A stretch of DNA of 64,000 nucleotides from Pseudisothecium myosuroides (taxonomy: Eukaryota > Streptophyta > Bryopsida > Hypnales > Lembophyllaceae), in assembly GCA_951799445.1 (NCBI GenBank), contig OX637297.1, forward strand, positions 6,758,001 through 6,822,000, given 5' to 3'. The notes below the pieces were generated by a model that was given only the letters and a program-made list of their open reading frames with translations, did no database searches and was not told the origin of the DNA. The translations under genes were made by a program, and so were the position numbers. Position 1 is the stretch's first letter, and each line of letters starts with the position of its first letter. Shown here in pieces: positions 34,682 to 46,556 of this stretch.

Positions 34682-37600
34682 AAAATACTGCGCTCTGAGT
34701 TGGCAGTAACTACATGTGAAGAGAATGACAAAATGCCGGTGAGAAGCGCATGCAGTCAATGAAAAGAAATAATTAGTTTTGTCAATGATGTCAAAGTGAG
34801 ATTCCAATGTCACGTACATCTATATAAATGATACACGGAAATGGTTATGCTTCATGTCAGGATGGTTGTGTTTATGTAGGTGTTCAATGTAGCAAAGACA
34901 TCAACGGGTAGAAGGAATGGCCCAGGGAAAAGACGGAAAAAAGATTTCGAATTGAACAGTGGTGACAAGTATGTCGGACGCTGAGGAATGAGGTGGTATG
35001 CCAATGCGTGACACTAAAAGTGGATGAAGAATGGCGCGGTTCAGTGCAGAGGAAGGGAATCACGCATTGCAGAAGTGTCAACACAGAAGGACGAAGCTGT
35101 GGTAGTATTATCGGGGGTCTGAATCTTAGTTCATGGTCAAAGAGTTTGAATTTGTGTACGTAAAATAAAGTGTACTAGTTAGTGTGTAATAAAAATGGAA
35201 GTGCAAGTCTACAGAGGATGTAGTACTAGTCTTCACATAGACGTAGTGAACGGTGTGGGTTTGAGTGCAGAGTGAAGCAGTTTTGGACGTCAGGGAAGGA
35301 AATGACTGTATAGGACCATAACGTATAAGGTGTGTAGTTCACGTTGTCGACAACACTGTTTTAGCAATGTGGCAAGTACTCATAGAGTCGCATGTTTGTG
35401 TTTTCAGTTTGACAATGAATCTTCGGGAATCTGAGCTTCCTTTCAAAATGTGGCTTGCCATTTGAAAGTGAAGTTCTTCCAAGTTTCACATTTTGAACTC
35501 TCAGTAGCGCTGGAAAGCAAATGTGTGCTGCTGTTGGTATAATTAGGCAACCTTTGCTGTGCCTATTGTTATACTTTATTCTATTGAAATTTCAAAAATT
35601 TCTCAATGGTAGATCTGTTGATGTTGTTTGATTTTGTGCTTATTGTTTGGAAGCACCTCCACAATGTCTTGAGAGATTTAAGTGAATCTAATAGATTGGG
35701 TCTATAGGGCATGTGTAATCATTTTTGTTCTGATGAGGTTCCGGCGGCATAAAATTTGTCTTAAGGTTCTTGCTTTGCTTTGTGATGGTTGTTACAATTA
35801 AAAATTTGACTGGGAATACCTCAATTGAAGGTCCTAATTCATTATAATTAGTTTCTGTACAGGATTGAATTGATGGAATGTAAATGATGGAGTTGGCTTC
35901 AAGTGGTTTCAAGAGCGTGTCCAACTAACTCCCGCGGAAAAGATTTTGTTGGACGTAATTGATGTTATCTTGTTTCCCCTGTCTGTGAACACTGTGAAGC
36001 GGTGCCTTTAACCCATCTAGGAACTTACGGAAAGAGTATGGTATGCAAGATGCTTAGGTGTCGGACATATTATTAACTTGATATGTCTACTTTTACGTTT
36101 AGACTTGCTTGGTTTTCAAGAAGCAAACCTTCCCTGTAATTGTTCTAAGAGATTTTAAATTAATACGTTGTGGAGGAAGGATGAGCAGCATGTTATTTGA
36201 AGACTTACCGTGCCGTTTTTGTAGAATGCAAGTCATGCCCTTTTTCTTAACAAATTTTTATAGTTGAACCCGTTAGACATGAAAAATGTGTGCTTTTTGA
36301 ACATCTGAAAGTAAGTTATGTTAATATTTGGATGTGAGCAAGTGGCCTGTTTTTTTTTTGGAAACATGCAAAACGTATTTGATGACCATGAGCTTCCTGT
36401 TATGTACTACTGAGGACATCCATGACTGAACACTACGTACTAGGGAGTTTATTTGTTGTGGTCCAATTCATTGAAGCCCCCTGCATTTGAAGAATGCAGT
36501 CTTGACTTTAAAATAGTCAGAGAAGACGTTCAAAAATCTGGAAACATATGAATCATAGCGGTGAGGGCGTAATTTGTGGCTGACCTTGGAGGCCGTCCAG
36601 CTTCCATTGAATACAGACGTTTGAAATGTAGGATTATACGAGGGTTAATTATCTTATCACAGTACTTGTCCTAAAGAGAGTATTGAGGTCATCAATCTAC
36701 GAATTCTAGAGAGAATTCTTCTTGCAGCTGCTGAATTCTGTCAGTGTCATTGTGTAGTTTGCATGAAGGCGGGTTTGATTTTCTGAGGCTCATTGCACAC
36801 CACGTGAACCAATTGAAGTACTGTCATTATATAGAACTTCCACAGCCCCCTAGTCGTCAGTACCCGTAGTTCGCAAGGATTGCAACGTGTTGTTCAGTGA
36901 TTTGTAACAACTTTTATTACTGTAAGCACTATCGTATTCCCTTTTGAAGAGGAATTATGATGAAACATTCAGTAAGGTTACTTGTGAATTGAGCGTATTC
37001 ACAAAATGTTTTCTGTGTACATGCTTGTTATGTTGTTTTATTGGTGTCCGATTTCTGTGTAACAGATATCATATGTAATTGAACGTGCAGTTTTGGGTGT
37101 GGGCTTCAACGTCTTCATACCCAGTCTTCTTAGAAGTTTCCCTGACAAAAACCAGAGGTCAATTGTAGATTGCAGATGTAAAAGGTTAGTGTTTGCTTAC
37201 AGCATCGCTGTCGCAGCTGACATAAACGGGCATCAAAATTCTTGTGGACCTTTTTTTTTCATCCTTGTCTGTGGATGTCATTTGGAATGAACAGGTTATT
37301 GAGAACTGCAGTATTTGTTTGGCCCACTGTATTATGAAACATCTTGACAAGTAGCGGACATATCTTGTGCGAAGAAAGAGCTTTCTTGTGGCAGTGGATC
37401 AGTAGGTAAAGGTACCTTTTGCATTTTTGTTATAAACAGCCGGAGGAGGGCAGTTGTTCGAGTCCGTCCATGGCGTGAACAAAGATACGCAGGTGCAGTC
37501 TTTTCCCTTCTCCAGGACTGAGCTTCCCTGTGGACTCTATAGATGTTGAAATTTGTAGCGAGTATAATGCAGGGTTGAACTTTTGGCTTCCTGGGTTTTA

Positions 37601-37708
37601 ATGTTGTGAAGTTTATTGGCAGGCAATGCAAATTAGTATGGCAAAGTATACTGTTTTTTGTTGGGAGGTTCTTATATGAGAATGTTCAAGTGTTTTAATT
37701 GCTTTTAG
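34682..37708. other. Right arm of the CACTA element, first part, non-coding
   Basis: G/T-rich on the plus strand with many TGTAG/GTGTAG strings. No recognisable exon is seen. It may contain 3' untranslated sequence of gene A and transposon filler. Confidence 0.4.
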
Positions 37709-37885
37709 ACCTGGACTGATATTGTGAAGAGGGCTAACTCAATAAGTCTGTCGTCTTCGAATTCTTCGAATGAGCTCCGTCTTCAGTGCTCGATGTTTGG
37801 GTGTTTGACAGTGATGAAATTCGAGGGGCTCTCTTATCGTGAAATGATTCTCTTGCACACAATTTGTCTTGAAATCGTGAAAGAG
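37709..37885 (+). CDS. Candidate orphan exon in the CACTA right arm
   Basis: Exactly 59 open codons lie between a good acceptor (AATTGCTTTTAG) and a good donor (AAAGAG|GTGAGA), phase 0 on both sides. It reads TWTDIVKRANSISLSSSNSS, then LRLQCSMFG and a helix ending ICLEIVKE. Not recognised. It could be an additional 3' exon of gene A, part of a third unit, or chance. Confidence 0.28.
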
Positions 37886-40800
37886 GTGAGAATTCGTCGA
37901 TGGTACCGTCGTGTTTGTTTTTCAGAGGGAAACCTGCTTACAGCGGAACAGAGCAGACGATATGTGCAGCGGCAAATGTGTATAATGGTCGAATACATGG
38001 TGGAATGATATGAAGGTATCCGCATGTCAAAGTGTTTTTCTTCGATCACAGTGAATTTGAAAATCATGTAACGAATGAGAGACATACTTTTGCCTATGAA
38101 GGAAATAATGAGATCTCGAAGTTCTTATCAGAACTTAAGTAGTCATTGTAGTATTTTGGAGGAGATATCGAAATAGCCCTCTGAGGTAGCAATCAGATAT
38201 GTTGAGGTCGACAAAGATACACAAAAACGTGTATTACATTCAGTGCCTTTGTGAGAAAGAACTTGCCATCGCGTATTCTGTATTTCTTTGTAATTGGGTT
38301 CCGACGTTGGTAGTCATGTATAAGGTAGGTAGTACTATTCTGTTGTTTTAATCTTTTTGAAGGTTATTCATTGCTGCAGAACGTCACACCGTGGATACTG
38401 TCCCAGATGTCGAAGAAGTGTACTAAATTAAATCATGTGTGAAGTGGATATTATGTGAAGTTATTGGAGGTTGGAGTAAAACAGCGAGCAGTAGCATGTT
38501 GTTCTTTTGACCCAGAAGTGAATGTTGAACCCACTGAACAAGACCAAAGGGTTCTTCATTTACTTCAGCATTTTACAATGTGGAAATAGTCGCTCATAAA
38601 TTCAGACGTACTCACTGCCGCATTCTGTAATATCCATGTAGTTTTGTTTGGTGGTGTGTGAGGAGGTGACTTGATTCCTGGGTACTGGCACTGAGTATGT
38701 TTGAGAACGCGGAAGTCATTCTCGTATGTTACTTGGAAATGTTCTATGTAGGTGGTCCGTGAAGGTTTGTTTGCAATGCCAGGATAAATGATTTTAGCTC
38801 TGATTTTAGGGGGGGCCAGATTGTGAGTGAGGTAGGGTTTCCTCCTTTGAATAGGGCAGCGCGATGTAGAAATGTGTGTGTCACATTATAAATTGGACTG
38901 AATGTTCTTCTCAAATTCGCAGGTATGTGTCACATCATCGCCGGATGGAGTTGTTTGGGGGTGCCAGTCGAGCAATGGATGAGCAGGTGCTGTCACAAGT
39001 CCTGGAGAATTGGAGAAAAAATTGTACATCACTGTAGACTGTTTGATGGCATTGTCTGAAGATGTCGATCTCAGTGAAATTTAGCTTTGATGAAGTTGAA
39101 GTGAAGGTTGCGGGTTGAAGTTAGAAGGAACCTGTATTGCGTGGAAGCCATATTCCACAGTTTCATTCGTCTTGAGTGGAACGAAAGTTCTTCTTGTGAA
39201 GCATGGGAACCTTTGCTTGAGATTTCGATGAAGCAAAACGTTTTGTGGTTTTGGTTTTGTGAGAGTTAGATGCGAAGTGGCAAAGTTTTTATTTGTGAGG
39301 TCCCCATGCGGAGTTTTGAATACCCTGATTGTCATCTTCCTCGATGGAGTGTACCTGAACTTCATATGAAGCTGCATCCTTATCTAATTTGTACGAAATT
39401 GTTCCGTGGTTGCAGAGGAGAAGCAAATGGTATTTGTCATGTTATTACAAATGCGCGGGACGTTGGTTTCACACCTTTCCATGAAGAGAAATGCATGTCT
39501 CTGAGAATTTTCCTTCTGAACTTCAAACGTGGTGCTTTAGGAATTTCGGAAATTAATTTTTGGTCGACCACATATAGTTCTGAATGTGTTGAGCAGTGGA
39601 TGAATTTCTTCGGTTTCGTGTCTGACTAGTTATATGCTTTTCTTGTCTATTACGTAGTCGCTTCCTTGCATCCGTTACATTGATTTCTTTTGATGTTTTG
39701 GCAATGTAGAATATGACAATGACGTTGACTTCTGCAGAATGCAGTCGTGGGTAGACGCTATTTTGTCGTTCATAAGTTGCAAATGAGTTCTCCATAGTTT
39801 GAAGGGGTCTCCTTGACTCCTTTGTGGCTTTTGTTTGTACGATGCAGGGTATGGAACGTTGTTACTTGTTTGCACGGGAATTGGACATTCCGAGTTAGTG
39901 GATTTGCATAATGAATTTGTTCTCAGAGATGGGTGTCGAAGACGGCGTCGTTACCACATTCTGAGAAGTCTTTGGCGTACTGAATTTATTTGGTTATGGT
40001 GCTGCTGAACGTTTACAGTGGCTTACATTTCACGAGTCACTGTACATGATTTTGCGTATGTTGTGAAGGATGATGGGAGATGAGTAATATATTGCCTTTC
40101 ACTGTATAGGGTGTTCCACCGTGCTTCGTCTCTTTTCCCGGCGCCTTCAGGAGGTTCATCGTGAAGGAGTTCTGTCGTGATGCAGTCGTTTTCATTGAGC
40201 ATGAAAGTAATATACTAGCAATGGAGAAAATGAGAGGCTACTTTAGACTTTCCAAGGTTAAGTGCTTGAATGTAAAGAAATTCTTAGCATGAGGTTGTGC
40301 AGTCGGAGCAGTAGTGAGTTACTTGACGTTGTTGATGGTGATCATGAAAGGTAATTTTCTCCTCGAACTATGACATTGAAATTTGTGGGTAGTATGTTGT
40401 TAGAAGTAGGAGGTCTGAATTTAACGAGTGCCTTCAAGAGTGTGTAGTCGACAGAACTTCAATCTGTGAATTATGATATAGTGCGTCCAGTGTACTTGTA
40501 GTTATCATTCTGTTCGACAGCAAGCATTATTTTGTACAGGATTTATGATGGGAGATGATGTGTATCTTTCTTATTTTGTATCCAGTAATATTGTGCATGT
40601 GTCAGAACTTTGCAAACAGTGGGCTCCATTGAAATGGACCAGATAAAAATTTGAATGCACTTCGACAGTTGTTGCTGACAGCGACGAGTGCAGCCGCCGA
40701 CATTCTGCTGCAGGAGGTATCATTTGTGAAGGGCTTCAGATTAATAGATGCATCATGGATGATTGTGGAGGCAGTTGCCTAGTCCATTGAAGAATGAATT

Positions 40801-43223
40801 GGAAATCTGAAGTACAGAATCCACAGTATGTAGATAGGTCTCTGCTAACTTCAGGGTAGAAGGGGTAGTGGGTTAGGTGGCATAGGGGAGAGGTCATTTG
40901 CAAAGTTCATGCGTAGCGTTTCTTCCCTTCGGAATATGGGCAGTGACGATTTTTGAAAAATAAAAGGGAATTCGTACTGCGTGTAGGCAAGTGTAGGAAA
41001 ATCTTTTTTGGGGTTTCAGGAAGTGAAAGTAGTGTTGGTAAACCTTTGTCGGGATTCTGTAACGTTCTAGTGTAGAAGTCTGGAAGTGGATGCTGCAAAA
41101 ATTCCGGTCAGTTACCTTAGTTATGATTGACAATAAATCTTCGGAGGTGGTATTTGCTCTTTTTTATGGAGGCCTCTTGTAAAGTTTGATATCATTTCCA
41201 TGAGTCACTTGGTTCCTGCTGAGCATGGAGTACCTACAGTATCGAGTGTGGAAGAGTAATGACTGTGTGTATAGGTAGTTGGGAAACGTATGTTCAAAAG
41301 TTGGACATGATAAGAAGAAGCAAAAGTCGGCGATCGTTGGACATCATGAGCATGATCATTGGAATATGTGGAGGACCTCGCTCATTACCGGGAAGCAGAT
41401 ATGGAGGAAAAGGGGTACAAGTTCCGCTTTGTGAAATTTTTTAATTAGTGGCTGAGAACAGTGTAATGGGAATGATAATTTTGCATGAAGCTGAATACGT
41501 TGTTTGTGAAGAATTTTTTTATTGTGAAGGCTATGTTTTTGTAGTCCATGTGCAGAAGCTTTGATTCCAGTGAAGATCGAAGTATGTGGATGTGATTAAT
41601 GTATGTATTACTTTATTTTCCTGGAGGAGCATTACATGAGTGGAACGACAGGGAAGTGTGGTAGGAAGAGGGCTGGATTTTGGAGGCTGGAAGAGGATGT
41701 TGACGACGGTGTAGTGCTGTGTTTAGTCCATCTCATAGATGCATGTACTGCGAAGTTCAGAGCTTTTGTCTTCCTTGACATACTTTGTCTTGTGTGCAGA
41801 GAAAGGCATAGAGAATTCTGCAAGATTTAGAAAAAGTCGTGCGAACCCACGGTAGCTTCTGGCAGCGACCTCTACAAATGGTGGTGAAATATTGTTCCTG
41901 TACACAGTGCACTCTGTGAATCATGTAACCAGAGAAGGGCAATTTCATTTAAAAGAAGGTATTATGGCACCATTAGAACGGTTAGCACTTTGACCATGTA
42001 AAACATGTATGGAGTTCAGTGTGGACGTTCTGGAACATGTACGGTGCACTTGAGTTTTTTAGAACGGACGTTGTGAACTGTAAGAAGGCCAAAAACAAGA
42101 ATGTTGCTGTTTTAGTGAAGTTGGGAATAAACATAGTTGAGGTAGTTGTTTGTCGATTTTAACGAAGTTGTGGCCAAGAATGTGTAGGTCATTAGGTCCG
42201 GCAATTTCGGAAATATTTGGTGTTACCCTTGCTGTATTGTGTGTACGAGTTTTATTGTGTTCCTGAAGCAGGCGCTTATGCCAAGAAGCGGTACTTCATG
42301 AACAGGTACGCTCTGCTCGTGTCGTTTTAGTGTGTGTTTCAGCGATTAAACTAAATTTTTCAATGGTGAGTTCGAATGCTATCGTGCTGTGGGATTGAAA
42401 CTACAGGTATGTCATCCATGGTTTGTTTTTCTCAATCTGTATGTCAGGTTAGCTTGCATGTCGTAGTGCATGATGTCCCTTGGTCTTGTACTCAATGTAT
42501 GTTTCCATTTGAAAATCAAAGCTTTCTATGCAGACGTCATGCAATCTCTTGAAGGAAGAGGGTGGTATCGTGGAAAACATGTTGACCACTGTGGTATTAA
42601 ATTTCGAAATCTGCAGGGTTGAGTCTTGCAGGAGACCTTGGGAAGTTGAAGTCTAATTTAGCATGTGCAAGTGTGAAGGTACCGGGAGCTGAGTTTTGTG
42701 TTCTCGATATATGCAAGTTGTCATTATTGGTGAGAAGGTAGTGGTCACGCTGACCACATCACTCCAATGCAGAAATGGAGATTGAAGAGGAAGGTTATAT
42801 GGAAAAATGACAGTGTTGGTGGACATTAGACAAACAGGAACTGGAAAGGGAGACAGTAGGTCAACACTATAGAATTTGTAATGTACAGGAAGTGCTTACA
42901 CATCTTCTTTCCACTTGTTCTACCTATGCAATAAAATTTGGATATTTAATATATGTTTTGTGATTCAGGATTTTACCACCTTTAATTTTAGTGATGCACA
43001 TTTTGGCAAATAGATTAGAACATTAACTCGAAGCTCTGGAAACTGCCCAAATAGGAAAAGAAACGTATGCATGTGAACCATCTCACAGGGCATGCACTTG
43101 AACAAAGAGCCAAATCAACAAAGAAAAGAACACTTTTTTGTTAAAAACTGTCCAAGTCAACGCGACCTTTTGAACAAAAAAAAGCAACACTCTCTTGTTG
43201 GAATTTTGTTGACTTGGCGGCAA
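37886..43223. other. Right arm of the CACTA element, remainder
   Basis: About 5.3 kb, strongly G-rich over C on the plus strand until about 42.9 kb, then AT-rich up to the terminus. One 119-codon open frame (39270-39629, +) has no recognisable sequence and no clear splice flanks. The last 150 bp carry subterminal motifs (CCAAATCAAC about 43110, CCAAGTCAAC 43152-43161, and GTTGACTTGG 43208-43217 inverted). Confidence 0.4.
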
Positions 43224-43237
43224 ATTTTCTACTAGTG
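43224..43237 (-). repeat. Right terminal inverted repeat of the CACTA element
   Basis: ATTTTCTACTAGTG is the exact inverse of 5277-5290. It is followed by GAA, the same triplet that precedes the left end. Confidence 0.88.
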
Positions 43238-43362
43238 GAAGCTTGAAAGAGTGAGCATCACGTTGATGAACCAAGCACTTGATCCAAGAATACAAAAAGG
43301 CAGTGATGAGTATTTCTCTATGCAGTCTGAGCGTGAAATTTGGCTAGTGGGTTGTTTTTGAG

Positions 43363-44264
43363 TTCCAAAGGAGAATTACGAGGTGCTGAATTGGGTCTTG
43401 TCACAAACCTCCATACCTGACCTTATTCGTGTACAAGGAGCAGGACAACCATTAGTAGTTGAAGGTATTGGATCTTTTCAGGTCCAGTGGCACCTTTCGA
43501 CGGACATGAAGACCATTAAATCACTCTATGGTTTGCAAGCAGGGGCAAATGCGAGGCTCTCATGTATATATTGCCTACAACAAAAAACTAAGATTGTTAT
43601 AGGAATAGAAGCTCAAGCACGTGCAGCTGCAGAAAAAAGGACACCTACATGGACAGGAGGACTATTTGCACAAAATATAGCAGCCAAACCAGAGGAAAGC
43701 AACTTGTCCAGATGGAGACCTATATTGGATATACCATTGCACCAAGTTCACATTTGCACACTACATGCATTAAACCGCATATGTAAGAAAATGTTGCATC
43801 TTCACTTCCAATATGTGTGGACCATTCGGGACAATACAATTCAAGTAGCAGCCATCAAAGATATTGAAAGAGTGCTTTCAGCAACTGGAATGCACGTGGG
43901 TTCGGTACAAATATTCAAAGACACTGAATTATCAGGCAAAATGAACAATGTGCCAAATAAGCCATCAGTGAGTGGCATACACGCACACAAGTTGTTCCAG
44001 CAGTCTTCTTTTTTCCAACAATCAGGAATTGGAATATCTGATAGAGTATGGCGAGATATCATAATTGCAGAACGAAATACTTCAAGTGATGGCTCAATAA
44101 GGCGTGACCGAATGGCCATATGGGCTTCTTTGGAACGGCTATTGCCGTACCTCACTAGACTGACACTCACTGAAGAGCAGCATTCTGCATTCATTAGGTG
44201 CTCAGAAGATTTTGGACATCGATTTGTCAAAGTATACGGAGAACATCATGTGACCCACTACATT
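43363..44264 (+). pseudogene. Family X transposase-like gene, central exon
   Basis: After a pyrimidine-rich acceptor (GTTGTTTTTGAG, ending 43362) the frame starts in phase 1, matching the phase 1 donor at 3341 across the CACTA element. It is open for about 300 residues: VQWHLSTDMKTIKSLYGLQ then AGANARLSCIYCLQ, IPLHQVHICTLHALNRI, a long helical segment, and ending FVKVYGEHHVTHYI. The D.K....GL.GA.A...CI.C block followed by a V..C.LHA..RI segment is a pattern I associate with a poorly studied eukaryotic transposase-like family. Possible phase 0 donors lie at 44250 and 44265; without splicing the frame runs to a TAA at 44346. The catalytic acid residues cannot be assigned with confidence by eye. 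Confidence 0.55.
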
Positions 44265-44909
44265 GTACACTATCAGAACTCCACTTTTGCATTGCTATTC
44301 AATGATTTGCTCATAGTTACTATGAAAGCTTTCTTTGGCAATAATTAAATAGTTATATTTGTGAAATTGGCTTGTTTAAAAGGGTGCACCAAAACTCTGA
44401 ATATTAAGGTGTGCAAGCTACAAAAAATAGGCTAGATTTGGACAAAAGGATTACAAACAAACATCACTCTAGGAATATCTTATTTGACTTTCAACAAGTT
44501 TTGTTTTAGACAGTGTTATATTTCATTATTCGGGTAAAAAGTCTACTCATTCCATTTCATTAATTTGTGCGCTCATAAGATATCGAACACATATGAACAA
44601 CATTGTATAATGTACTTATGTTAATAGAGATCAACGGCATTGATTATTAGCTTAAATACTTCAAAAATTCATTAAATAGATCATATGCACATCAGTCACA
44701 TCCACCTGCATTTTCTATAACTGTACAGATAAATGAAGACCAACCTTTGTCAGTAAAATTGAGCTTTCTACAACTTAGTGCGCACAAAACTTCATATGTG
44801 TAATATTTAATTGCAAGTCAATGCACAATGATTGTCACTGGACGTTTTCTCTCATCAAAAAAGGCAATGTCCAACTGCACCATACCTAAGCTCATATTTA
44901 CATTAGCAG
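44265..44909 (+). other. Probable family X intron
   Basis: AT-rich sequence (about 645 nt) between a phase 0 donor (GTACAC at 44265, or GTGACC at 44250) and the phase 0 acceptor ACATTAGCAG ending 44909. Both flanking coding segments are in the same frame. Confidence 0.45.
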
Positions 44910-45422
44910 TTTCAACTTAGCAATGAAACTACAGGTATTATGATCCTAAGAGCTTGGCTAATGAGTTTCTTGCATTCTGTCAAACAGCACGTCCTCATCA
45001 AGCATGGTCCTTGGTTTGTAGAGAAGTATGGGTCCCTCTCTGTTTGGTCTTCCCAAGGCATGGAATATTCCCATCATGCTGCCAAGGCTGCTTACCACAG
45101 GCACACCCAACACGGAGGCTCAAAACATAAAAAGAATCCATTTTTGCAAACCTACAAACATTGGTACAGAATAGTTCAGCATCGTTTCCAGAACAAGCTC
45201 ATTCAAGACAATCAAGCAACCTCTATGAATGAGGAAGACAAAGAACGAATTCGGAAAAGAAGAGAAGCTTCTTTAAATTCGTCTGCAGCAATCCATGCTG
45301 CTGAATGGCGAGCAAACGGTACAAGGGTTGGCAGCCGATGGGTACCAAATGAAATTCTGACAGAGAATAATGATTTGTGCAGGTACCTAGGAGAAGAGAG
45401 CTTACGGCAGTGTCCTTCATAG
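44910..45422 (+). pseudogene. Family X transposase-like gene, C-terminal exon
   Basis: Open for 171 codons to the stop TAG at 45420. It contains FVEKYGSLSVWSSQGMEYSH, then HAAKAAYHRHTQHGG and a basic helical tail (NEEDKERIRKRREASLNSS). A YG.L..(W/F)S.QG.E..H motif followed by ..T.HGG is, in my reading, the C-terminal signature of the same family as the central exon. Exons 2047-3340, 43363-44249 and 44910-45422 add up to 898 codons in agreeing phase. The three stops in exon 1 make the copy a probable pseudogene. Confidence 0.5.
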
Positions 45423-46556
45423 ATATCAGTCAATCTTTTACAGTAGAAGTCGCAAAATTTTTGGTGGTAGAACTTCTATCACAGTCCTTTGCTTTTCAGT
45501 TCGAACATTGATCTACACAAGCCAAGTATCAATAAGAATAGCAATGTCAATAACAAGTAGCAACAAGGATAAGAATTTGCGAACTACTAGTCACAAGAAT
45601 GGCTCATTTAAACCATTAGAACCATTTGAGAAGAAGATAGGCTCTACAAGCAATTGAATCCCTCTCTTACAGCAAATATACAAGAGACTCTATAAGTTAT
45701 TTAATAAAATAACTTTGCAGGTGCTTTCAAAAGAAACCAGTCAAACTTTCTCACTAAGTTGGTAATGAATTCAATGGAATACCACCTCTCTTTAGTGCAG
45801 ATATAATAGAAAGGATTAATTCAATCAAGAAGCTGTTATAACTAATTAGTGCCAGAGGAACTTCACTTACGATGCGAGCTACATGTCTGACATTTTGCTC
45901 GGTCCACCTAAGCATTCACAATGAATTTATTCCTATGAATCTAATAATTTGAAGACAAGCAAAGATAAGTTAATGAATCAAATCAATCTTCTGAAATGAT
46001 CAGTACATGAAGAAGGTCTTGAAGGTTTCTGAACGTGAATTTCAACAGTAAGAACTTGAGGTAGCTCTGAAGGTGTCATTTTCAATAAGTAAGAGCCATT
46101 GAGAACTTCCAGTTGCAATATCACATGTGCACTATAGATAAAAATGGACAAAGCATCAAGAATGCACATGAACCCATACATGTGATCGAGATTGAGAAGT
46201 TACTGCCACTAGGATATGAAAAGGATCCAGAACTAAATAGCATGAAATTGTAGTAATATATACTTCCTTAGTTACAATTTGCAAAGGACCTGTAATTGAG
46301 CGTCGATACAAATCTGAAAACCACACTAGTTGTGAAAGGAAAATCGACATTGCAATCAAAGTGTAGGCTTCTACTAATGTAGAATACAGTAAATAACTCT
46401 GTACAGTACCGAGGTCAACCCTGAGAACAATTCATCGACAAGTATGAGTACAGGATTAGGGTTTCAGGTGCAACGACTCCAAATTGAACAAATAAGAACA
46501 GTAAGATAGGATATCATATAAGTAAAAGGGCGAAGAACGCAAGGTAAGTAACGTAC
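45423..46556. other. Non-coding, AT-rich, between family X and the next gene
   Basis: No recognisable exon. The plus-strand skew seen inside the CACTA element is absent here, consistent with lying outside its right end. Confidence 0.4.

Larger units (their letters stand above)
5277..43237. mobile_element. Giant CACTA (En/Spm) transposon, 37,961 bp
   Basis: The left terminus is CACTAGTAGAAAAT at 5277-5290. The right terminus is its exact reverse complement at 43224-43237. The three bases outside each end are identical (GAA, 5274-5276 and 43238-43240). A CACTA terminus with a 3-bp duplication is diagnostic of the superfamily. Inside are a minus-strand TNP2-type transposase, a plus-strand TNPA-like gene, a nested CCGGAT-rich element (about 18.0-21.35 kb) and a TA-flanked MITE (6627-6733). 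The ends carry TTTGTTG/CAACAAA-rich subterminal sequence, including CCAAGTCAAC at 43152-43161 and its inverse at 43208-43217. With the nested element removed it would still be about 34.6 kb. The transposase gene is disabled, so the copy is probably not autonomous now. Confidence 0.88.

Noticed and set aside
39270..39629. 119-codon plus-strand frame in the CACTA right arm as a gene
   Set aside because: No recognisable sequence and no clear acceptor or donor. Long open frames are expected in such skewed DNA.
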